Of a stretch of 18,058 nt of DNA, positions 1 through 9,466 are shown one piece after another. A program made the translations under genes and the position numbers. Below the pieces are notes generated by a model. It was given only the letters and a program-made list of their open reading frames with translations. It had not been told where the DNA came from and searched no databases. Source of the DNA: Bacillota bacterium. GTDB taxonomy: Bacteria; Bacillota; Clostridia; DSM-8532. The number at the start of each line of letters is the position of its first letter. Positions within the stretch are counted from its first letter, which is position 1. The stretch is taken from NCBI GenBank assembly GCA_023443745.1, contig JAEZTB010000050.1:1-18058 (forward strand), written 5' to 3'.

Positions 1-166
1 ATAAGGGGGTCTGGGGTGAGAGAGATGTTTTTTGTAAGAAAAACAGCTGTTGTTCGGAGAACAACCTATATTGTATTATAGATATATATTATATAAATAG
101 CCGGGGGTATACCAGAGATGTCAATTACTACTAAAATGAAATTTTTTGAAGGTGTCTAGTTTAAAG
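1..166 (+). repeat. long repeat, copy A (truncated by the window start)
   Basis: This 166-nt block matches 17239-17404 base for base in length, with only a small inverted loop and three substitutions near 119-123. It opens with ATAAGG, the last bases of the 35-nt core element, so the rest of that core probably lies just upstream of the window. It carries two adjacent hairpins: 27-44 (GTTTTT/AAAAAC stem) and 49-65 (GTTGTTC, loop GGA, GAACAAC). An AT-rich run follows, then GGGGGTAT, the same eight bases that begin trnS in copy B. It lies upstream of trnL(UAG) and nad4. No reading frame or tRNA fold is visible in it. Confidence 0.85.
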
Positions 167-231
167 ATTTGAAAATATTTATGCACGATTTATAGCTGAT
201 ATTCTATTTATAGAAGTGTCGGTATTATTTT
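167..231 (+). other. spacer after repeat copy A
   Basis: This AT-rich spacer lies between the repeat and trnL. Its first 30 or so bases loosely resemble the 5' end of the rrn5 gene that follows copy C (GAT, GAAAA, TATTT, G..., ATTT in the same order), so it may be a decayed 5S fragment. The similarity is too weak to call. Confidence 0.25.
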
Positions 232-304
232 GCCTCCATAGTCTAATTGGTAATGACGATAGATTTAGGCTCTGTAGTTACTGGTTCGAGTCCGGTTGGA
301 GGCA
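232..304 (+). tRNA. trnL: tRNA-Leu(UAG)
   Basis: A full cloverleaf folds: acceptor GCCTCCA/TGGAGGC with discriminator A, D-stem GTC/GAC, anticodon stem ATAGA/TCTGT with loop TTTAGGC giving anticodon UAG, and T-arm ACTGG/CCGGT with loop TTCGAGT. It should read CUN codons; CTA encodes a conserved Leu in the atp9 GFALTE region, so CUN = Leu here. The variable region is only four bases (AGTT), unlike the long arm normal for tRNA-Leu. Confidence 0.93.
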
Positions 305-346
305 GAAGGTCCAAGAATTTGGCCTATTTTATAATTTTAATTTTTA

Positions 347-1858
347 ATGATGGTTTATAACTTCTTTATTCGAGCATTTAATATTGATAGGCAGCTTCCT
401 ATGCTTATTAAAAATGGTTTAAATGGTTTTTTGTTTAATATTAGCAAAACTAGTTGGTTTACTTCGGTTATTTACGTGTTTTTTACTTTTCTAAGTTTTT
501 TGATTATATTTGTAGTTGGGTGTTTAACTTACACGCATTTAGTTCTTAGGGGCTATGCTTTTACTATACCTAGGGGGCTGTTTTGCTTTGATTCTATCTC
601 GGTGGGTCTAGTATTTATAACGTCGACTATTTTTCCTTGATGTTTTTTATACGTTCACAGTCGTGAAGATCGCCATTTTTGGGCTTTATATTTAATTGTG
701 ACTGAAGTGCTTGTTGTGCTCGCTTTTATATCTCTTGACTTGCTAGTCTTTTTTATTATTTTTGAGCTTTTAATTTTTCCAATGTATAAGTTGATTTTGG
801 GGTGAGGTAGCAAGGGTGATCTTCGACTTACGGCCGCAAAATCTTTTATTATGTACACAGTTTTAGGTTCGATACTTTTACTGTTTACAATTGTACTTTT
901 GCATAGCATGTTCGGTACTACGAATATTTTACTTCTACGAAACCACTCAATTTGACTTCCAGATACTATTATAATTGTTATATTCATTGCATTCGCAACG
1001 AAGGTTCCAACGTTTCCATTTTATCATTGGTTAACTTTGGCCCACGTTGAGGCTTCAACAGTTGGTTCAGTTATTTTGGCTGCGCTAATTTTGAAGCTTG
1101 GAAGTTACGGTTTTATTCGGTTTTTAATCCCGTTATACCGCGAACACCTGTATTTTTATTTGTGAAGCTACATAGCTGTGGTTTTGTTTATTGTAAGTAT
1201 ACTTTTTGCCGCCCTTTCCGCGGCTGTTCAAACCGACATAAAACGTATCGTAGCTTATTCTAGTATTGAGCATATGAACCTATCCATGCTGGGGTTAGCC
1301 TTATTTAGTTCAACTTCTGCTATTGGATCGTATATTATAATAATTGCCCACGGTTGGATTGCTGCGGGACTTTTTTTTGCTGTTGGTTGATTGTATGACT
1401 CTCGTCATCAGCGAGATATTCTTTACTATCGCGGGTATGCTGCGATCGACGGGTGATGAAGTGTTTTGTTTGGCCTCCTGCTGTTAGCAAACATCGGTTT
1501 CCCTTTCACATTAAACTTTTTAGGAGAAATCCAGATTCTGATAACAGTATTTGGCCGTGAGCCTTACTTGCTTGGGCTGATTTTTTTTGTTATAATGGCA
1601 AACATTTTTTACAGTTTAAAGCTTGGGTTTATTATGTGAGGAGCGCCTTACTCATTTCTTCTTAACCCTCCTAAATATTCCGTGTTTAAGCAAATTCTAC
1701 TTGTTCTTCTGTTGGGTGTCCCTCTTCTTTTGGTTATTGTGGCAAGTCATCCTGAAATTTACCAGAAAGTTACTGTGGTTTTAGCAAACTGCTTCAGCTT
1801 TTGGGGGTTGGCTCCTGTTGGGACATTTTGACCGAATATAAGACCGGGTTGACTGTAA
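347..1858 (+). CDS. nad4: NADH dehydrogenase subunit 4 (complex I)
   Basis: This is a proton-pumping antiporter-like subunit of complex I in the inner membrane. Read with TGA = Trp it is a 503-residue protein ending at TAA, close to the usual Nad4 length of about 490. Family motifs are clear: the FELLIFPMY segment with the conserved membrane glutamate, then PFYHWLTLAHVEA followed by STVGSVILAALILKLG, and DIKRIVAYSSIEHMNL. Many hydrophobic helices span the chain. Two ATGs sit side by side (347 and 350); the first is chosen, 42 nt after trnL(UAG). A weak hairpin (307-325) lies in that gap. In-frame TGA codons occur from 638 on at Trp positions, mixed with TGG. The product is recognised with confidence; the exact start is not certain. 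Confidence 0.96.
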
Positions 1859-1862
1859 AAAG

Positions 1863-1880
1863 ACAAAACATTGTTTTTGT
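1863..1880 (+). terminator. short hairpin just after nad4
   Basis: ACAAAAC, loop ATT, then GTTTTTGT forms a small AT-rich hairpin four bases past the nad4 stop. It could protect or define the mRNA 3' end. No tRNA separates nad4 from the next repeat, so some non-tRNA 3' signal is expected here. The role is inferred only. Confidence 0.25.
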
Positions 1881-1912
1881 ATGACTGGTGCGTGGTTTTT
1901 TTATTTTATAAC

Positions 1913-2108
1913 TAAACCTTGTTTAATTTAGAAAGCTATTGGTCCACAACCTAATTTCTACCTTCAAATATTTGGTTGTAAACGATTCTATCTATATAAG
2001 GGGGGTCTGGGGTGAGAGAGATGTTTTTTGTAAGAAAAACAGCTGTTGTTCGGAGAACAACCTATATTGTATTATAGATATATATATTATATAAATAGCC
2101 GGGGGTAT
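1913..2108 (+). repeat. long repeat, copy B
   Basis: This 196-nt block matches 17156-17348 almost base for base; it differs by one extra G in the G-run after ATAAGG, a two-base AT insertion near 2085, and the orientation of one hairpin loop. It contains the 35-nt core (1967-2001), the hairpin at 2023-2040 and the GTTGTTC/GAACAAC hairpin. The shared part ends eight bases inside trnS(GCU), so the repeat boundary overlaps the tRNA acceptor strand. It separates nad4 from trnS and nad5. Confidence 0.92.
1967..2001 (+). promoter_or_regulatory. 35-nt core element, copy 1 (candidate promoter)
   Basis: This 35-nt element begins AATATTTGGTTGT and ends CTATCTATATAAGG. It is identical at 5092, 17090 and 17210. 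Its TATATAAGG end resembles the yeast mitochondrial promoter ATATAAGTA, and it lies about 100 nt before trnS and nad5. Strict conservation next to diverged flanks points to a functional signal; promoter is the favoured guess, RNA processing the alternative. Confidence 0.4.
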
Positions 2109-2180
2109 GGCAGAATGGAAAATGCACCAACTTGCTAAGTTGGCCTTCACAGGTTATGGGTTCGATTCCCATTACCCCCT
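2101..2180 (+). tRNA. trnS: tRNA-Ser(GCU)
   Basis: The acceptor GGGGGTA/TACCCCC pairs fully, with discriminator T. The D-stem is GCA/TGC and the anticodon stem CCAAC/GTTGG with loop TTGCTAA gives anticodon GCU, reading AGY. A 12-nt variable arm can form CCT/AGG, so this serine tRNA keeps a class II shape, and the T-arm is ATGGG/CCCAT. The first eight bases also occur in repeat copies A and C, where no tRNA follows. It ends 24 nt before nad5. Confidence 0.95.
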
Positions 2181-2204
2181 TTATTTTTTAATAAATTATT
2201 ATTA

Positions 2205-4574
2205 ATGCCAAATTTAAACAACAAAGTTAACCTTTTATTATTTTATATTTTTTGTTTTATATTCGCAATTTTTCTTTTTGTGGAATACGGTTTAAAGACT
2301 GTGTATTATTGGTTTGTAGGATTTCCTCCTCTTTCTCTGGGGGAGCCAATATTTTGATTTAATAGTGTTACTAGCTTTGTATTAGATCCTTTTTTAATTA
2401 CACGGTTTTTTGATGTACTTTTAATTCCTGTATTTCCATTGATTTTAGCGGGTATTTGACTCGGACACAGTAAAATGAATAGATTGGGTTTCGCCAAAAT
2501 TCCAATAGGGGTTGTGAACTTTTTATCTTGTTTTACTCCAATAACTTTTATATTCGCCTGTGCGTATAGTTCATTTTATATATTGCTATTCTTACAAAGT
2601 AGTTTAAAAAACGATGTTTTATCTAAGTTAACAAATTTGTCTAATAGCGCAATTGATATTTACCATACTTACGGTTTTGATTACATACTTTTATCATTGA
2701 AAGACTGTAGTCATTTTGTTGGTGATCACCGAATTCCGTTTTTTAGTGAAGAAACCTTACATCAATTCGTAATTTGGCTTGCAAAATGTACAAACTCAGA
2801 TGGGCTGAAGAATGATGTTATACTAAAGTATCCTTCAGCCTCTTGAGGTGACGAAGCGAAAATTACAGGCATTATTGAGATTGCGCAAAAAAATACTGAG
2901 TATTTGTATAGTGCTATTATAAATGAGTTAGCCGATGCATCGGCGGCATACTTTGTTTACCTACCAGAGTTAGAAATTGAGTGAAAATTTCTTTTCGATG
3001 AGCTTACAGTTGCGATGTTTTTAGTTGTATCAGTGGTTACGTCTCTGGTTATATTATTTGCGTGGGTTTACATGTCGCACGATGAAAGGCGTCCTATCTT
3101 TTTTTTCCTTCTAACGATTTTTGCTGGTTTTATAATAGTGCTAGTTGCGGCACAAAATTATTTTGTTTTGTTTATTGGGTGAGAGGGTGTTGGTTTAAGT
3201 AGTTTTTTACTAATTAATTTTTGGTATACGCGACTACAAGCCAATAAAGCTGCATCAAAAGCAGTCATAGTAAATCGCGTAGGAGATGTGTTTTTAATCG
3301 CTGCGTTAGGTGTGATGTACTACAATACAAACACTTTGGATTTCACCTTAGCGACTGATAGGTTACTCAATAATCCTTATTATAACTATATGGCTGTTGT
3401 TGAAACTATTTGTTTATTCTTCTTTTTTGCTGCCGTTGGTAAGTCTGCTCAGCTTGGGTTACATACTTGACTACCTGATGCTATGGAAGGGCCAACACCG
3501 GTGTCTGCACTGTTGCACGCGGCCACGATGGTTACTGCAGGTATTTACTTACTTATTAGGAGCTCATCTCTGGTGAGTTACTGCACAGTAACCCCATTTT
3601 TAATATCAGTTTTGGGTTTATTAACTGCTTTTTTTGCTGCAACAGCAGCTTTGCTACAGTACGATATGAAAAAAGTTGTAGCTTATTCAACTTGCAGCCA
3701 GCTAGGTTATATGATAATGAGTGTTGGTTTGAAACAATACAATATTTCCTTTTTTCATCTGTTCAATCATGCCTTTTTCAAAGCATTGCTTTTTATTGCT
3801 GCTGGTTCTGTTATTCATAGCCTAATAAACGAGCAGGACATAAGGAAAATGGGTGGTTTAGCTAATACTTCGTTTTTTTTATTTTTAAGTAATTCGATTG
3901 GCGTTGCTGCACTTGCTGGTTCACTATTTTTAAGTGGGTTTTATTCAAAAGATTTAATTTTGGAAACAAGTATTAGTACTTTTACAATTAGTGGATTAAT
4001 GATCTACTGACTAGCCACACTTACTGCTATTTTTACTGGAATCTATTCTAGTGATGTTTTGGATGACTCTTTTATTGAAGAAACAAACTCTAGAAAAAAA
4101 ACTATGGAGGGCGTCCATGCCATTACTTGGATTGAAACAGCTGTTTTGTTTATTTTAGCTCTTTTCAGTCTTTTTTCAGGGTATGTATTTAAAGATATAT
4201 TCGTTGGTTTAGGAAGTCCTTTTTTGAATACGCATTATTCGATAACGGGGGACTTATATATGAATTTAAATATTTTAGGGGCAGAAAATCGGTCATCGAA
4301 TTATGTGTTAAGTTCTGAGTTCTTGCCGGTAAGTGTTAAGCTTTTACCGGTTATCGCTTCGTTCGCTATAGGGTTCCAGTGACGTCACAGTGAGAGTACT
4401 GTATACCGTATTCACTCAGCTGTTTCTTTCATGTCTAATAAATGGTACTTCGATATGTTGCAAAATAGATACTTAGTGTATAGTTTTTTTAAAATAGGTT
4501 ATTCTGTTTTTTGGGTTTGAGACAAGTATTTGTTTGAGCAATTCCGTATGGTGAAATTTTACCATAAAAAGTAA
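2205..4574 (+). CDS. nad5: NADH dehydrogenase subunit 5 (complex I), with enlarged N-terminal region
   Basis: This is the largest antiporter-like subunit of complex I in the inner membrane. Read with TGA = Trp it has 789 residues, well above the usual 600-670. Core motifs are intact: FLFDELTVAMFLVV near residue 262, the FIGWEGVGLSS segment followed by LINFWYTRLQANKAASKA and VNRVGD, then TWLPDAMEGPTPVSALLHAA and a C-terminal part resembling the usual NKKWFFD region. In typical Nad5 the FLFDSLTVVM motif sits near residue 75, so about 185 residues are extra: an N-terminal stretch with membrane-like segments (roughly 1-73) and a hydrophilic insertion (roughly 133-258). The ATG at 2205 is in frame, 24 nt after trnS. 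The next ATG (2475) would remove a conserved hydrophobic segment, so 2205 is preferred. It ends at TAA. Confidence 0.93.
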
Positions 4575-4618
4575 AATAAAGTTTATATCAGTACAAGTCG
4601 AATTTTTTATTTTTATTT

Positions 4619-4690
4619 GGGACGTTAGTTTAATAGTAAAATACGACTTTTGTAAAGTCCGAGATATTGGTGCAATTCCGATACGTCCCT
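4619..4690 (+). tRNA. trnT: tRNA-Thr(UGU)
   Basis: The acceptor GGGACGT/ACGTCCC is perfect, discriminator T. The anticodon arm CGACT/AGTCC has a C-C mismatch at its outer pair and loop TTTGTAA, giving UGU for ACN codons. The T-stem is ATTGG/CCGAT. The D-loop TAATAGTAA lacks the GG pair and the T-loop is TGCAATT, not TTCRANT: A18 and G55 replace the usual G18 and U55. Its D-arm is nearly identical to that of trnR(UCG), which suggests shared ancestry. Confidence 0.92.
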
Positions 4691-4745
4691 ACTGTTTTTG
4701 ATTTCATTTGTTCTCTAAAGTAAATCTTATTCTAATTATATTACT

Positions 4746-4970
4746 ATGATTGTTCAAGCTGCTAAATTAATCGGAGCCGGATTGGCTACTATTTCTATCG
4801 CTGGTGCTGGTGTTGGTATCAGTATCATTTTCGCAAGTCTTTTAACTGCTTCTGCTCGCAACCCTTCTTTAATGCGTCAACTATTTACTTACGCTCTACT
4901 AGGTTTTGCTTTAACAGAGTCAATCGCTCTGTTTGGTTTGATGATGAGTTTTTTAATTTTGTTTGGCTAA
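4746..4970 (+). CDS. atp9: ATP synthase F0 subunit c
   Basis: This 74-residue proteolipid forms the rotating c-ring of ATP synthase in the inner membrane. It has the two-helix hairpin of the family: a glycine-rich first helix (GAGLATISIAGAGVGIS, about residues 11-27), the polar loop SARNPS around residues 36-41, and a second helix with GFALTES, whose Glu is the proton-binding carboxylate. Length is normal. It has no TGA codon. It stands between trnT and trnR(UCG), with 55 nt upstream in which no special signal is visible. Confidence 0.98.
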   Translation: MIVQAAKLIGAGLATISIAGAGVGISIIFASLLTASARNPSLMRQLFTYALLGFALTESIALFGLMMSFLILFG

Positions 4971-4989
4971 ATTAGATTTTAATAAAGTA

Positions 4990-5060
4990 AGCTTAATAGT
5001 TTAATAGCAAAATTTCGGTCTTCGAAACCGACGTTATAGGTGCGAATCCTATTTAAGCTA
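4990..5060 (+). tRNA. trnR: tRNA-Arg(UCG)
   Basis: The acceptor AGCTTAA/TTAAGCT is perfect, discriminator A. The anticodon stem TCGGT/ACCGA with loop CTTCGAA gives UCG, expected to read CGN. The T-stem is ATAGG/CCTAT. D-loop TAATAGCAA and T-loop TGCGAAT show the A18 with G55 combination also seen in trnT, trnM and trnL(CAA). A second CGN reader, trnR(ACG), is at 16907. Confidence 0.93.
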
Positions 5061-5091
5061 TTTTTTTTTATTGCGTATTATAAATTTTTCG

Positions 5092-5126
5092 AATATTTGG
5101 TTGTAAACGATTCTATCTATATAAGG
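5092..5126 (+). promoter_or_regulatory. 35-nt core element, copy 2 (candidate promoter of atp1)
   Basis: The core is identical to the other three copies and its last base is 24 nt before the atp1 ATG. The flanks match copy 3 (preceded by AATTTTTCG, followed by GGAAAAA) rather than the longer repeat, so this is the short form of the element. If TATATAAGG marks transcription start as ATATAAGTA does in yeast mitochondria, atp1 would have a 5' leader of about 25-30 nt. Confidence 0.42.
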
Positions 5127-5150
5127 AAAAAATCGAGAAGTTTTTAAATC

Positions 5151-6695
5151 ATGAATACTATAGAAACACAAATAAATTGAAATTCGTACGGTGTTGTTGT
5201 TAAGTTAGCGGATGGTATCGCAACAATTGAAGGGTTGAATGATGTTTTAGCTGGTGAGCGTGTTATTATTGGTAATAGTAACATTGAAGCTCTTGTTCTA
5301 AACATCGAACATCGGCATAGCAAAGCTGTTATTTTTGGTAATGAAAGGGAAATTGGTCAAGGAGATCTAGTGCAAAGGACGAATAGTATCATAAGCGTTC
5401 CTACTGGCCTAAATCTTTTAGGTCGTGTTGTTGACGCTTTAGGTTACCCTATTGACGGTTTAGGCGATGTTGAGATTAATGAAGAAGATTTTGCTGAAGT
5501 AGAAGTAAAAGCGCCAGGTATCATTACTAGAAAATCAGTACACGAGCCATTACAGACAGGTATTACAGCTATCGATGCTATGATTCCTGTTGGACGTGGA
5601 CAGCGGGAGTTAATCATCGGAGACCGTCAAACAGGTAAAACAACTATTGCAATTGACGCTATTCTAAACCACGAAGGTATCGATGAAGAAGAGCCAAATA
5701 AACTTTATTGTATTTACGTAGCTGTAGGTCAAAAATGCTCTACAATCGCTCGTATTGCGGAAACGTTGCGATCACATAACGCCTTTTCTTACTCAACGGT
5801 TGTTGCAGCAACAGCTTCGGATGCGGCGTCATTACAATTTCTTGCACCGTATACTGGTTGCGCGATAGGTGAATTTTTCCGCGATAACCAAGCTCATGCT
5901 CTAATCGTTTACGATGACTTGAGTAAACACGCTGTAGCTTATCGTCAAATATCACTTTTGTTACGTCGTCCTCCGGGCCGTGAAGCGTACCCTGGTGATG
6001 TTTTTTACTTACACAGCCGTTTACTTGAAAGGGCAGCTAAGTTGAATGAAGAGTTCGGGTCAGGATCATTAACGGCATTACCTATTATCGAAACGCAAGC
6101 TGGTGATGTATCTGCTTACATCCCGACAAACGTAATCTCAATCACAGACGGACAAATCTTTTTAGAAAGTGAGTTGTTTTATAAAGGTGTACGTCCAGCA
6201 ATTAATGTTGGTCTATCAGTGAGCCGTGTAGGTTCTGCAGCCCAACCGCGTTCAATACGATCAGTTGCGGGTTCACTAAAACTTGAACTTGCTCAGTACC
6301 GAGAAGTAGAAGCATTTTCTTCTTTTGGTAGTGAGTTAGATGAAACAACACAACATATCTTGGTGCGTGGAGCTCGTATTATTGAAATTTTGAACCAATC
6401 ACCTAATGATCCGCTGGATGCTCTAGTTCAAATCGTTTGTGTTTTTGCTGCAACAAAAGGTTATTTGGATCGTATTTCTGTAGATAAAATCTCTGATTTT
6501 AAAAAATACGTTCGCTTAAACCTTTACGATAGCTTAGTATTAATAGTTGCCCAAACGGGTGTAACGTCGAACTATAGTTTTGACGGAGGAGCTGAGTACG
6601 ATCTTGCGTTCTCAACTCTACAAAGTCTGCTCGATAGTCCAGAGGTTGATGCGGATTTTTTTGATTTAATTATTACTATATCTTTGCTAGAATAA
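5151..6695 (+). CDS. atp1: ATP synthase F1 subunit alpha
   Basis: This is the alpha subunit of the F1 catalytic head on the matrix side. It has 514 residues, normal for the family. The P-loop GDRQTGKTT is at residues 157-165, the Walker B segment ALIVYDD ends near Asp255-256, and SVSRVG carries the conserved arginine finger (about Arg359). The start at 5151 is chosen because it restores the N-terminal beta-barrel segment (GVVVKLADGIATIEGLNDV) through an in-frame TGA at 5178 that must be Trp; a start at 5235 would cut this domain. The N-terminal helix before it is shorter than in bacterial AtpA. Retention of atp1 in mtDNA is limited to some lineages, including amoebozoans, jakobids and plants. 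Confidence 0.97.
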
Positions 6696-6709
6696 TGTAA
6701 TTAAAACTC

Positions 6710-6783
6710 GAGTGTATAGTTCAGTTGGCTAGAACACCCGCTTGATAAGCGGGAGGTCGTCAGTTCGATTCTGCCTACACTCA
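6710..6783 (+). tRNA. trnI: tRNA-Ile(GAU)
   Basis: The acceptor GAGTGTA/TACACTC is perfect, discriminator A. The D-arm is GTTC/GAAC with a GG-containing loop, and the anticodon stem CCCGC/GCGGG with loop TTGATAA gives GAU. The T-arm GTCAG/CTGCC has one mismatch and a canonical TTCGATT loop. It reads AUY codons and follows atp1 by 14 nt. Confidence 0.95.
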
Positions 6784-6792
6784 TGGTTTTAT

Positions 6793-6865
6793 GCTCTGAT
6801 AGTCTAACTTGGTAAGATCCTGGTTTTCCAAACCGGTGTTGTGGGTTCAAATCCCACTCGGAGCA
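6793..6865 (+). tRNA. trnG: tRNA-Gly(UCC)
   Basis: The acceptor GCTCTGA/TCGGAGC pairs with one T-G wobble, discriminator A. The anticodon stem CTGGT/ACCGG with loop TTTCCAA gives UCC, reading GGN. T-arm GTGGG/CCCAC has loop TTCAAAT, and the D-loop contains GG. It is the last tRNA before cox1/2. A second glycine tRNA (GCC) is at 17571. Confidence 0.95.
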
Positions 6866-6909
6866 GATTTTATTTATATTTTTACTACTTTTTAAGTATT
6901 ATATGTTAA

Positions 6910-9432
6910 ATGATAACTTCAACGTTTAATCAATGAGTAACAAAATGATTACTGACAACAAATCATAAACGTATCGCGATTTTATATTTCATTTTTGGAA
7001 TGTTTTCCGGTGTTGTAGGTACTGCAATATCAGTTCTAATTCGTTTAGAACTGGCCCAACCAGGAAATAAAATTTTCCTTGGAAACCATCAGCTTTACAA
7101 TTCATTTGTAACAGCGCATGCTTTCCTTATAATTTTTTTTATAGTTATACCTGTTCTGATAGGCGGTTTTGGAAATTGATTTGTTCCTTTACTAATCGGA
7201 GCGCCTGACATGGCATTCCCACGGCTAAATGCACTGTCATTTTGGCTGTTGCCAGCAGCACTATTACTTCTTTTAATTTCAGCAATTGTTGGTGAAGGAG
7301 CTGGTACTGGTTGGACAGTTTATCCACCATTAGCCGGCATTAGCTACCACCCCGGTCCGTCAGTTGACTTGGGTATTTTTTCATTACACATTGCTGGTAT
7401 CAGTTCAATTGCTGGAGCAATTAATTTTATCGTAACTATTTTCAACATGAGGACTCGTGGAATGTATATGTACCGTATACCGTTATTCCCTTGAGCTGTT
7501 TTAATTACAGCGTTCCTGCTGCTAATTTCGTTGCCGGTTCTTGCTGGCGGTATTACAATACTTCTAACAGACCGTCATTTTAACACGAACTTTTATGTTC
7601 CTGCTGGTGGCGGAGATCCGGTTCTTTATCAACATTTATTTTGATTTTTTGGCCATCCTGAAGTTTACATCTTAATCCTTCCTGCATTTGGAATTGTTAG
7701 CCATGTCATTTCAGAGCATTCAGGGAAACGTGTTTTTGGGTATGAAGCAATAGTATATGCTATAGTAGGTATTGGGATTTTGGGTTTTTTAGTATGAGCC
7801 CACCACATGTATACAGTTGGTATGGACGTTGACACTCGTATCTATTTTACAGCAGCAACTATAGTTATTGCTGTTCCTACTGGCGTTAAAATCTTTAGTT
7901 GACTAGCAACTATGTGGGGTGGACGTCTTGAATATTTCCGTCCGTCTATGATTTTTGCATTAGGGTTCATTATTCTTTTTACTATTGGTGGTTTAACTGG
8001 AGTTGTTTTAGCTAATGCTGGACTTGATATTGCTATACACGATACGTATTATGTAGTAGGGCACTTTCATTATGTATTGTCGATAGGTGCCGTTTTCGGT
8101 ATGTTTGCTGGTTGGTATTACTGATTAACAAAAATTACAGGGTTGATTGTACCTCATGCTATTTCGTCTAATCCCGTTCGTTATACGCAAAAAGGGTACC
8201 AAGCTGATGACTATCGTGGGCTTTATCATTTTTGGGCTACATTCGTTGGTGTAAACTTAACGTTCTTTCCAATACATTTTATGGGTACAGGCGGTATACC
8301 ACGTCGTGTTCCGGATTATCCTGTTGCATATTTTTACTGGAATGCAATCTCATCTGTCGGTAGCCTAATCTCAGCAGCAGCAGCATTGTACTTCTTTTAT
8401 TTGGTTTACAGCCATTTAACTGATGGTATTTTCGTTCGTCATAATTACAATCAATGATCACAAATTACTAAAATTAGTTTGTACAGTGTAGGTACAGGTA
8501 TGGATTTTAAACCTCCTCGTAAACATTTTTTCTTTCGTCCTACATACACTCATAAGGTGGCAAAAAAAGGTGAAAGTTTAGTTTCTTTTTTATATAAAAA
8601 GTTTTTTGCTTCTAAAAAAACTTTATCGTTATTTATAGTGTTCGCTTCTGCTACGGTGGATGCTGCAGGTATGTTGCCTGGTGAAGGTAGTCCAAAAAGT
8701 TGACAAATAAACTTTCAAAAACCGGCTACGTTAGTGATGGATTCATTGATTGATTTGCACCATGATATTTTTACTTTTTTAGTTATTGTTAGTATTTTTG
8801 TTTTTTATATATTTTCTTATATTTTCTACTATTTCCGTTGGAGCATACATCGTAATACAAAAATTATAAGGTTTAAACGCCAACACATCAATCACAACGC
8901 TCCGTTAGAGATTGTTTGGACATTAATCCCTGCATTTATTTTGGTTGCTATTGCTGTTCCGTCTTTTACTTTGTTATATGCAAGTGATGATATTGGAGAA
9001 CCTGCCCTTACTGTAAAAGTTATTGGACATCAATGGTATTGAAGTTATGAGTATAAAACAAAATATGCCGGTATTAACTATAATTTTAATTACGATAGTT
9101 ATTTAAAACTTGCCGAGGATTTTCAACCAGGTGATATTCGTTTATTGTCGACAGATAATCGTATATATGTTCCATCGTGAACTCCTATCCGGTTAATTGT
9201 TACGAGCGAAGATGTTATTCATTCTTGAGCTGTTCCTTCATTTGGGATTAAAATTGATGCCTGCCCTGGTCGATTAAACCAAATTGGGTTAAACGTGTAC
9301 AAAGAGGGTAACTTCTACGGACAATGTAGTGAGCTTTGTGGTGTAAACCATGGATTTATGCCTATTTCTGTTAAAGTTGTTGACGAATTATTGTTCGAAA
9401 ACTGACTTCGAGAAATAGAAAATCGGGTGTAG
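6910..9432 (+). CDS. cox1/2: fused cytochrome c oxidase subunits 1 and 2 in one reading frame
   Basis: One frame of 840 codons ends at TAG and contains the catalytic core of complex IV. The Cox1 part (about 1-530) has every cofactor ligand: His70 and His387 (heme a), His385 (heme a3), and His249, His298 and His299 (CuB), with Tyr253 after HPEV for the His-Tyr cross-link. The Cox2 part (about 598-840) has two helices and the CuA ligands His771, Cys806, Glu808, Cys810, His814 and Met817. Between them lies a basic linker, then a hydrophobic stretch SLFIVFASATVDAAG (about 573-587) that resembles the cleavable leader of Cox2. No TAA or TAG interrupts the join, and no start or stop is needed between the parts. 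The same arrangement is known in Acanthamoeba and Dictyostelium. The start ATG at 6910 is the only one in frame near trnG. Whether the protein is cleaved is inference. Confidence 0.97.
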
Positions 9433-9466
9433 ATTTGTCTTAGATCACTATAAGCAAACGAAATAA

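Noticed and set aside
101..166. A second tRNA in repeat copy A beginning GGGGGTAT
   Set aside because: No matching 3' acceptor strand, anticodon arm or T-loop follows, so at most it is a degraded trnS fragment.
655..987. 110-codon open frame on the minus strand inside nad4
   Set aside because: It is fully overlapped by the conserved nad4 frame, its protein resembles nothing known, and every supported gene here is on the + strand.
1..2108. CRISPR-like array or insertion sequence formed by the repeats
   Set aside because: The copies are few, far apart, of unequal length and lie next to different genes. There are no regular spacers, no transposase and no terminal inverted repeats.
5740..5955. 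Minus-strand frame within atp1
   Set aside because: It is antisense to the conserved nucleotide-binding domain of atp1, with no homology signal or separate start context.
8458..8733. Hidden stop or restart separating cox1 and cox2
   Set aside because: Reading codon by codon in the cox1 frame gives no TAA or TAG. The TGA codons here stand where Trp is expected, such as the one before QINFQKP that matches PWQLGFQ of other Cox2 proteins.
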